Shown here one piece after another: positions 57,366 through 64,000 of a stretch of DNA of 64,000 nucleotides. Both the position numbers and the translations under genes were made by a program. Numbering within the stretch: position 1 is the stretch's first letter; the number at the start of each line of letters is the position of its first letter. The notes below the pieces were generated by a model. The model worked only from the letters and a program-made list of their open reading frames with translations. It made no database searches and had not been told where the DNA came from. The stretch is from Arachis hypogaea (taxonomy: Eukaryota; Streptophyta; Magnoliopsida; Fabales; Fabaceae), in contig NC_092054.1 of NCBI RefSeq assembly GCF_003086295.3, positions 34,998,393 to 35,062,392 on the forward strand, in the 5' to 3' direction.

Positions 57366-58487
57366 ATGGCTCCTAAGGGAAAACAAACCAACTCAAGAGG
57401 CAAGAAAGAGAATATTCCAAAACCACTTTGGAATCAAGGGAAGTTCTTAACCAAAGAACATTCAGAACATTACTACAAAATAATGGGTCTAAGGTCAGTG
57501 ATCCCAGAAGTTAAATTCGATCTGAAAGAAGACGAATATCCGGAGATCCAAGAGCAAATTCGAAACAGGAGCTGGGAAGTCCTAGCTAATCCTGAAACAA
57601 AGGTGGGAAGAAACATGGTTCAGGAATTCTACGCAAATCTGTGGCAGACGGACAAGCAGAGAATAGCGGGAACTGCATTCTATGACTATAGAACTCTGGT
57701 CAGAGGGAAGATTGTTCACACCCACCCTGACAAAATAAGGGAGATCTTCAAGCTGCCTCAACTGCAAGATGACCAGACTCCTTTAATAGGAAAATGATGA
57801 GATCAAACCTGAACTTGGACAAGATCCTAGAGGACATATGTCTCCCTGGAGCTAAATGGACAACCAACACAAAGGGTGCTCCGAACCAACTTAAAAGAGG
57901 AGATCTCAAACCAGTCGCCAGAGGCTGGCTGGACTTCATTGGGCGCTCTATATTGCCCACTAGCAAACCAATCAGAAGAGCAGTGATGATTCATTGTATT
58001 ATGCTGGAAAAAGAAGTGGAAGTTCATCAGCTGATTGCTTGTGAGCTCTACAAAATTGCAAACAAGAACTCTAAAGATGCCAGATTGGCTTATCCAAGCT
58101 TGGTCTCTCTGTTATGTAAAGATGCTAGGGTAAAAATGGGAGTAGATGAGTATATCTCAGTTGAGCAACCAATCACCAAAAGTCTATAGAAGGACAACAA
58201 GTGCAGGACGACCCCATCAAGAGGAGAGCACAGGAGTTCCTCCCGAAAATTCCTCAAATTGAATACTGGGAGCGCCTAGAAGCATCAGTCACCAAGTTGC
58301 AAGAAGCTGTGGATCAACTAAAAGAAGAATAGCAAAATCAAAACAACATGCTCTGCAAACTGCTTAGAGAACAAGAAGAGCAAGGGCGTGAACTGAAGGA
58401 ACTGAAGCGCCAGAAGCTATCTTTTGAAGGGCCAAGCACTCTACAGACTAAAGAGGCATCCACCTCCCAAATTCAAGGTTGTTGAGT
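57366..58487 (+). pseudogene. Env-like ORF of E3
   Basis: The ATG at 57366 (MAPKGKQTNSRGKKENIPKP) gives the same Lys-rich start as E1 and E2. Conserved domain: HYYKIMGLRSVIPEVKFDLK, QEFYANLWQTDKQRIAGTAF, REIFKLPQL; after a frameshift near 57795, ICLPGAKWTTNTKGAPNQLK, RGDLKPVARGWLDFIGRSIL and VMIHCIMLEKEVEVHQLIAC. Another frame change near 58187 leads to a coiled C-terminus (RLEASVTKLQEAVDQLKEE, stop, EQEEQGRELKELKRQKLSFE) ending near 58487. Function unknown. Confidence 0.68.
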
Positions 58488-58896
58488 TCTAATCTTAGCC
58501 TTAACTATGTGATAATTATTTTTATTAGAAATTTACCTTAGAAGTCATATATGAGTAGTAGTAATCAGTATCTCTATTTTAATTTTATCTCCAATTAAGC
58601 TATAATTTATTTTTCTCATCATCATCAAACATGAATAAAATAGCAGATTTTTAGAATAAGGAGGCAATTTTTTTGAGTTCTTAATAAGGAAAATTCTAAT
58701 TATCTATATGTGGTGGCAATGCTTTTTGTCTTCTGAATGAATGCCTGAATAGTGCATGTTTTTTATATTAAATTTTATGAATGTTAAAATTGTTGGCTCT
58801 TGAAAGAATGATGAACAAGAAAAATATTATTGATAATCTAAAAAATCATAAAATTGATTCTTAAAGCAAGAAAAAATAGTAAATACAAATGCTTGC

Positions 58897-58939
<43 letters not shown>

Positions 58940-59557
58940 AGAGAAAAAGCAAGCAGAAAAAGCCAATAGCCCTTAAAACCAAAAGGCAAGGGTAATAAAA
59001 AGGATCCAAGGCTTTGAGCATCAGTGGATAGGAGGGCCTAAAGGAATAAAATCCTGGCCTAGGCGGCTAAACCAAGCTGTCCCTAACCATGTGCTTGTGG
59101 CGTGAAGGTGTCAAGCCAAACGCTTAAGACTGAGCGGTTAAAGTCAAGGTCCAAAGAAAAAAACAGAGTGTGCTTAAGAACTCTGGACACCTCTAATTGG
59201 GGACTTTAGCAAAACTGAGTCACAATCTGAAAAGGTTCACCCAGTTATGTGTCTGTGGCATTTATGTATCCGGTGGTAATACTGGAAAACAAAGTGCTTA
59301 GGGCCACGGCCAAGACTCATAAAATAGCTGTGTTCAAGAATCAACATACTAAACTAGGAGAATCAATAATACTATCTGAATTTTGAGTTCCTATGGATGC
59401 CAATCATTCTGAATTTCAAAGGATAAAGTGAGATGCCAAAACTGTTCGGAAGCAAAAAGCTACCAGTCCCGCTCATCTAATTAGAATCTGAGCTTCACTT
59501 AAAACTCTGAGATATTATTGCTTCTTGATCTCTTTTTATCCTTTTTTATTTGTCTAG
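58488..59557 (+). other. E3 3' non-coding region
   Basis: No coding sequence. It contains a (GA)n microsatellite at 58901-58944. Confidence 0.7.
58901..58944 (+). repeat. (GA)n microsatellite
   Basis: About 17 perfect AG units, then interrupted GA-rich sequence. It is the only strongly purine-rich tract in the E3 3' region, but it lies 650 bp from the LTR. Confidence 0.92.
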
Positions 59558-59594
59558 TTGCTTGGGGACAAGCAACAGTTTAAGTTTGGTGTTG
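59558..59594 (+). promoter_or_regulatory. E3 LTR-adjacent hairpin and TTTAAGTTTGGTGTTG box
   Basis: Perfect 7 bp arms TTGCTTG and CAAGCAA around loop GGGA (59558-59575), then GTTTAAGTTTGGTGTTG immediately before the LTR start. Site expected for plus-strand priming. Confidence 0.7.
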
Positions 59595-61135
59595 TGATGA
59601 GCAGATATTTTATACGCTTTTTGGGGTTAATTTCATGTAGTTTTTAGTATGTTTTAGTTAGTTTTTAGTATATTTTTATTAGTTTCTAGGCAAAATTCAT
59701 ATTTCTGGACTTTACTATGAGTTTGTGTATTTTTCTGTGATTTCAGGTATTTTCTGGCTGAAATTGAGGGAGCTGAGCAAAAATCTGATTCAGGCTGAAA
59801 AAGGACTGCAGATGCTGTTGGATTCTGACCTCCCTGCACTCGAAATGGATTTTCTGGAGCTACATGAGTCCAAATGGCACACTCTCAATTGCGTTGGAAA
59901 GTAGACATCCAGGGCTTTCCAGCAATATATAATAGCCATACTTTGCTCAAGAATAAACGACGTAAACTGGCGTTCAACACCAGTCCCATGTTGCATTCTG
60001 GCGTTAAACGCCAGAAACAGGTTTCAAGTTGGAGTTAAACGCCCAAAACAGGTTACAACCTGGCGTTTAACTCTAGAAACAGCCTAGGCACGTGTAAAGC
60101 TCAAGTTTCATCCCCAGCACACACCAAGTGGGCCCCAGAAGTGGATTTCTGCACTATCTATCATAGCTTATTCATTTTCTGTAAACCTAGGTTAATAGTT
60201 TAGTATTTAAACAACATTTAGAGATTTAGTTTGGATCTCATGACATTTTTAGATCTGAACTTTGTACTCTTTTACGGCATGAGTCTCTAAACTCCATTGT
60301 TGGGGGTGGGGAGCTCTGCTGTGTCTCGATGACTTAATGCAATTATTTCTGTTTTCTATTCAAACACGCTTGTTTCTATCTAAAATGTTCATTCGCACTT
60401 CAATATGATGGATGTGATGACCCGTGACATTCATCACCATTCTCAACCTATGAATGCGTGACTCACAACCACCTCCATTCTACCTTCGATTGAATGAGTA
60501 TCTCTTGGATTCCTTAATCAAAATCTTCGTGGTATAAACTAGAATCCATTGGCAGCATTCTTGAGAATTCGGAAAGTCTAAACCTTGTCTGTGGTATTCC
60601 GAGTAGGATTCAGGGATTGAATGACTGTGACGAGCTTCAAACTCACAAGGGTTGGGCTTAGTGACAGACGCAAAAGGATCAATGGATCCTATTCCAGCAT
60701 GAGTGAGAACCGACAGATGATTAGCCGTGCGGTGACAGTGCACCAGGACCATTTTCATTGAGAGGACGGATGGTAGCCATTGACAACAGTGATCCACCAA
60801 CACACAGCTTGCCATAGGAGGAACCTTGCATGCGTGAAGAAGAAGACATGGGGAAAGCAGACATTTAGAAGACAAAGCATCTCCAAAATTCCAACATATT
60901 CTCCATTACTGCATAACAAGTATTTATTTCATGCTCTTTTATTTTTCGCAATTCAGACTGATAATCATAATTAATCTCCTGACTAAGATTTACAAGATAA
61001 CCATAGACTGCTTCAAGCCAACAATCTCCGTGGGATCGACCCTTACTCACGTACGGTATTACTTGGACGACCCAGTGCACTAGCTGGTTAGTGGTACGGA
61101 TTTGTGAAAAGTGTGAATCACAATTTCGTGCACCA
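59595..61135 (+). repeat. 3' LTR of E3
   Basis: 1541 bp, TGATGAGCAG...GTGCACCA, with GGCGTT/AACGCC motifs at 59965-60078. Confidence 0.93.
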
Positions 61136-61474
61136 TTGTTCTTGGGAGTAATTTTGTTGGAATGTGGGTGGTTCTATATATGGTTCATATGGCTTGTAAG
61201 GTGGTTGGTATGGTGGATAAGAGTTAGGATCATATGAAAGTGTTTGGTGGTATGGGGCTTGTGAGTATGGTGGTTCAAGACTATGTTGAGGAGGGGGTTC
61301 ATAGGCATATGGTGGTGGTTGTTGGTAGTCACAAGGAGGTCCACCATATCCATTGTCTTGGTATGCATCATGGAATGGCTCTTGCTCGTAGTACATTAGA
61401 GAGGGTTGTTGCCACGGAGGTTGTCCATAAGCTTGAAGCTCCTCCCACCTTTGATTGTCCCATCCTTGATTCAT
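61136..61474 (-). pseudogene. E2 unique ORF, N-terminal part
   Basis: The minus-strand ATG at 61474 (MNQGWDNQRWEELQAYGQPP) starts 113 codons rich in Gln, Pro and Tyr (PPQHSLEPPYSQAPYHQTLS) up to the E3 insertion. The codon phase is exactly preserved at 48543, so E3 split a continuous ORF. The NQGW/NQRW text and composition resemble the C-terminal half of E1 Gag (12160-12300), suggesting an internally deleted Gag. The frame ending at 61118 includes four false codons from the E3 LTR. Confidence 0.65.
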
Positions 61475-61686
61475 GTTCTCATTGTAGCTTTCGTTCCCTA
61501 CAACATATTTTGAACCAAACTCATAGCAAAAGGGGTGAGAATTTCATACTAACAAGAGAAAATAAAAACAAAAACTAACAAGAAATAATGAAAATAAATT
61601 CCTAAAACTAGCAACAACTAAGAAAGAAACATAAAGCAAACATATTCACAATATTCACAATAACCAATAATAAGGCACACATTTGC

Positions 61687-61708
61687 AATTCCCCAACTAC
61701 GGCGGCAG
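61687..61708 (-). promoter_or_regulatory. Primer-binding site of E2 (decayed tRNA-Asp type)
   Basis: On the minus strand TGCCGCCGTAGTTGGGGAAT follows the LTR after five bases. The downstream text (GCAAATGTGTGCC) matches E1's post-PBS sequence (GCATATGTGTGCC). Confidence 0.75.
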
Positions 61709-61713
61709 AAACT

Positions 61714-63199
61714 TGACGAAGGAAAAATGTCGGTAAAGATTTTCACAAAAATATCGCATTGCAAGTATAGTTCTAAACTGACAATTAAACTTCAATCAAT
61801 GTTTAGATTGTTTGTCACAAATACAAACCCAATAAAAATTAACCGAAGTATTCAAACGTCGGGTCGTCTCTCAAGGAATTACAGGGAAGTGTAGTTTATT
61901 ATTGGTTATAGGAAAATATATTTTTGGTGTTGTTCAAATAAGGAATAAGAAAGTAAAATGGCGAGAAAATAAACTAATAACTAAGAAAGCTCTTAGCAAG
62001 AAAAGAGAATTAGAAGTCCTATCCTCATTATCATCATCAATTGTGATAGTAAATGTGAATTGCCTTCACTTAGTTAACCTCTAACCAATGGAGGAAGTTC
62101 AAGTACATACAATCAACTTGAGTTCATAAGTCCTAGTCAACTCATAGTGAGAGACTAGCTTTGGTGAAGTTCAAGCTAACCGGCAATCTTCAATCACCAA
62201 TCAACAAAAGACTTTTGATAACTCAAGAGTCTCTAAATAATCAATCCAAGTCAAGAATATAAAAATCTAAATTAAAATCCACCCAAGTATTTTATCAAAC
62301 ACTTGGAAGGCCCAAAATAAAAGCATAGAGAATTAATAAGAGATAATAAAATCTAAGATACCCAATTGCAAGACAACAATAACCAATAATTAAAGAAAGA
62401 ACAATAACAAAAAAGTATGAATTGCATTAATCTAAATCTAACGGAGCAAGAGTGCATCAACAATGAAGTAAACAAACGGAAGCAATAGCAAAGAAACTAA
62501 CAGAAGTAAGATGCTAGAACAAACAAGAGTAAAGGAAAACTAAATTAAAGCAAGGTGAAAATCTGAATCTAGGAAGAAATAAGACTAAAAACCGTAAAAC
62601 CTAGAGAGAGGAGAGAGCCTCTCTCTTTTGAAACCTACATCTAATACCTAAAGTGTTAATGAATGAAAAGTGAATCATTGATCCTTCCTGCTCCACTTTA
62701 CAGCCTCTAATCTATATTTTTGGGCCTGAAACTGGGTCAAAAGCAGCCCAGAAATCGCCCCTAGCGAATTCGCTTTACTGAGGCACGTGATGCTCGTCAC
62801 GCATACGCATCAGCCACGCGTATGCATTGCTGAACGAATTCCTTGTCATGCGTACGCGTTGTCCACGCGTACATGTCGCCCATGCGTACGCGTCGCTACC
62901 AGCTTCTCAAAATTTCAATTTCTTGTGTTCCTTCCACTTTTGCATGCTTCCTTTCCATCCTCTAAGCCACTCCTGCCCTATAAACCCTGAAAACACTTAA
63001 CAAATATATCACGGCATCGAATGGTAATAAGAGAGGATTAAAAATTAGCAATTTTAAGGCCTAAGAAGCATGTTTTCAATCATAGCACGAAATTTGGAAG
63101 AAAACTTAAAAATATGCAATTTACATGAATAAGTGTGAGAATAGTGGACAAAATCCACTCAATTCAGTACGAAATAAACCATAAAATAGTGTCTCATCA
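61714..63199 (-). repeat. 5' LTR of E2
   Basis: 1486 bp, TGACGAAGG to GTCTCATCA on the plus strand. It is uninterrupted and gives the empty-site control for S2. ACGCGT block at 62795-62895. Confidence 0.92.
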
Positions 63200-63686
63200 C
63201 TTGTCTTCCTCTTCCTCTGATCGCATGCTTTCTGTATCTCTCATCTCCTTATTTTTTGTTATGAATTGTTGAATAATGCTGCTATTAGCAGCTGCGGCTA
63301 CAGGTGGACAAGTGGTAAAGGGATATTGGTGAATAAATGATGATACACTAGCGTTAGTATTAAGGGCTTCTTTCATTTAGGCCCATGATATATTTTTTCT
63401 TTTTTTCTTTGGTTAGAACCCATGATATAACTTTTCTTTCTATCTATATATCTATCCAGGATGATTTGCATGAATAAACTGTTTGGCACTCTATATTACA
63501 CGGATGTTCTACTTCTATTTTGCATGCATGCATGTCCTTTTTTAACATATGTAAATCGTAGCAACCAAATTCAATTTAGGCCAAGTTGATTTATGTTTAA
63601 GTACATCAAACAAGTAATTCGGAGTAGGTCACATTGTTTTCTTGTGGAAGAGAGAGCGCACATTTCGATTTGAATTCTAGGATTTT
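63200..63686. other. Unassigned sequence right of E2
   Basis: No gene. A short direct repeat CCCATGATATA (63382, 63419) flanks a T-rich stretch. Confidence 0.5.
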
Positions 63687-63881
63687 TGGTAACACCCTAC
63701 CACACAAAATCTTACGCTATAGTCGTAAATCAAAGGTGGTGAGGTATTACGACACCTAAAAGGCATACATAATACTTAAAGGATAATAATATAACTAAGA
63801 GTCTATGAAGGAAAGATAAACAAAATCGTCAGCCATTATTCACACACGAGACGTTAATGTAAGAAGCATCGTATACTGGAG

Positions 63882-63917
<36 letters not shown>

Positions 63918-64000
63918 TTACATACACAAGTTCCGAAATAAGATACATAATAGTTACTAGTCTTGTCCCACGAAGAAAAACCGGCTAGAATATTACAAAA
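63687..64000 (-). repeat. Terminus of another element B-type LTR (cut by window edge)
   Basis: TGGTAACACCCTACCACACA and the following AAAGGTGGTGAGGTATTACG resemble the ends at 5811 and 28496 but are clearly more diverged. It continues past the window. An (AT)n tract lies at 63884-63916. Confidence 0.75.

Larger units (their letters stand above)
48549..61135 (+). mobile_element. Element E3: Athila/Tat-type Ty3/gypsy retrotransposon, complete but decayed
   Basis: Both LTRs are 1541 bp (48549-50089 and 59595-61135), TGATGAGC...GTGCACCA. Flanks TGGTT (48544-48548) and TTGTT (61136-61140) agree at 4 of 5 bases. Order: PBS, long AT-rich leader, gag, PR, RT, RH, INT, spacer, env-like ORF, 3' region, hairpin box, LTR. 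A partial count suggests about 3% LTR divergence, making it the youngest full element here with E1. It inserted within E2's ORF. Confidence 0.94.
38462..63199 (-). mobile_element. Element E2: non-autonomous Athila-related retrotransposon, containing S2 and E3
   Basis: LTRs lie at 38462-41404 (with S2 inside) and 61714-63199; on the plus strand they start TGACG and end CTCATCA. Flanks CATGT (38457-38461) and CTTGT (63200-63204) agree at 4 of 5 bases. Minus-strand order: PBS, one ORF of about 550 codons (split by E3), post-integrase-type hairpin, palindromic spacer, leader and intron, env-like ORF, hairpin boxes, LTR. PR, RT, RH and INT are absent. Its PBS, spacer, env-like ORF and 3' region are homologous to E1. 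Without E3 and S2 the element is about 10.7 kb. Confidence 0.9.

Noticed and set aside
58827..59021. 64-codon minus frame with (SL)n
   Set aside because: Produced by the (GA)n microsatellite.
49434..60875. A 131-codon minus-strand frame present twice (49434-49829 and 60480-60875)
   Set aside because: Identical positions in the two E3 LTRs, antisense to the element; LTR duplication explains it.

Overview
The window is a block of nested LTR retrotransposons from a plant nuclear genome, and I see no intact single-copy host gene. The lineages (Tat, Athila and Tekay/Del types of Ty3/gypsy), the Athila-type env-like ORFs, the initiator-Met and Asp-type primer sites, and LTRs full of ACGCGT or GGCGTT/AACGCC motifs suggest a legume. 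Arachis (peanut) is my best guess, from memory of such motifs and without a database check.

Layout. (1) 1-4961: the 5' two thirds of a minus-strand Tat-type element (A), cut by the left window edge. A 1.5 kb solo LTR (S1, 807-2315, TSD AGCTT) interrupts its reverse transcriptase. (2) 4962-5810: unassigned AT-rich sequence. (3) 5811-31932: a minus-strand Tekay/Del-type chromovirus (B) with 3.4 kb LTRs. It carries two later insertions: an Athila-type element on the plus strand (E1, 9208-21807, TSD CCCAC) beside its left LTR, and a solo LTR (S3, 24436-26413, TSD CTTAT) inside its RT. (4) 31933-38461: AT-rich sequence with a LINE 3' fragment and a decayed Helitron Rep fragment. (5) 38462-63199: a minus-strand Athila-related non-autonomous element (E2). 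Its left LTR contains solo LTR S2 (39110-40558), and its main ORF is split by a complete plus-strand Athila/Tat-type element (E3, 48549-61135). (6) 63200-64000: unassigned sequence, then the terminus of another B-type LTR.

The coding regions of all elements are broken by stops and frameshifts, so each is annotated as a pseudogene. In E1 nearly every stop is one transition from the conserved codon, as expected after cytosine methylation and deamination. E1 and E3 are laid out as LTR, Asp-type PBS, gag, PR, RT, RNase H, INT, spacer, env-like ORF, PPT-like tract, LTR. E2 shares E1's primer site, post-integrase block, spacer, env-like ORF and 3' end, but has lost PR, RT, RH and INT. In their place is a single ORF of about 550 codons, so it looks like a parasitic partner of the E1 family.

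The most interesting signals are cis-acting. A hairpin with an AGGA-type loop precedes a TAAGTNTGG box at five places in E1, E2 and E3, with different stem sequences but preserved pairing. A second hairpin with a compensatory change follows the integrase region in all three. The LTRs and spacers carry lineage-specific arrays of short palindromes centred on CpG. One such module (ACGCGT palindromes plus CCAGAGAGTTGTGCC) is shared between the chromovirus LTR and the Athila spacers. In E1 and E2 the env-like ATG directly follows a good 3' splice site, which suggests a spliced env-like mRNA.
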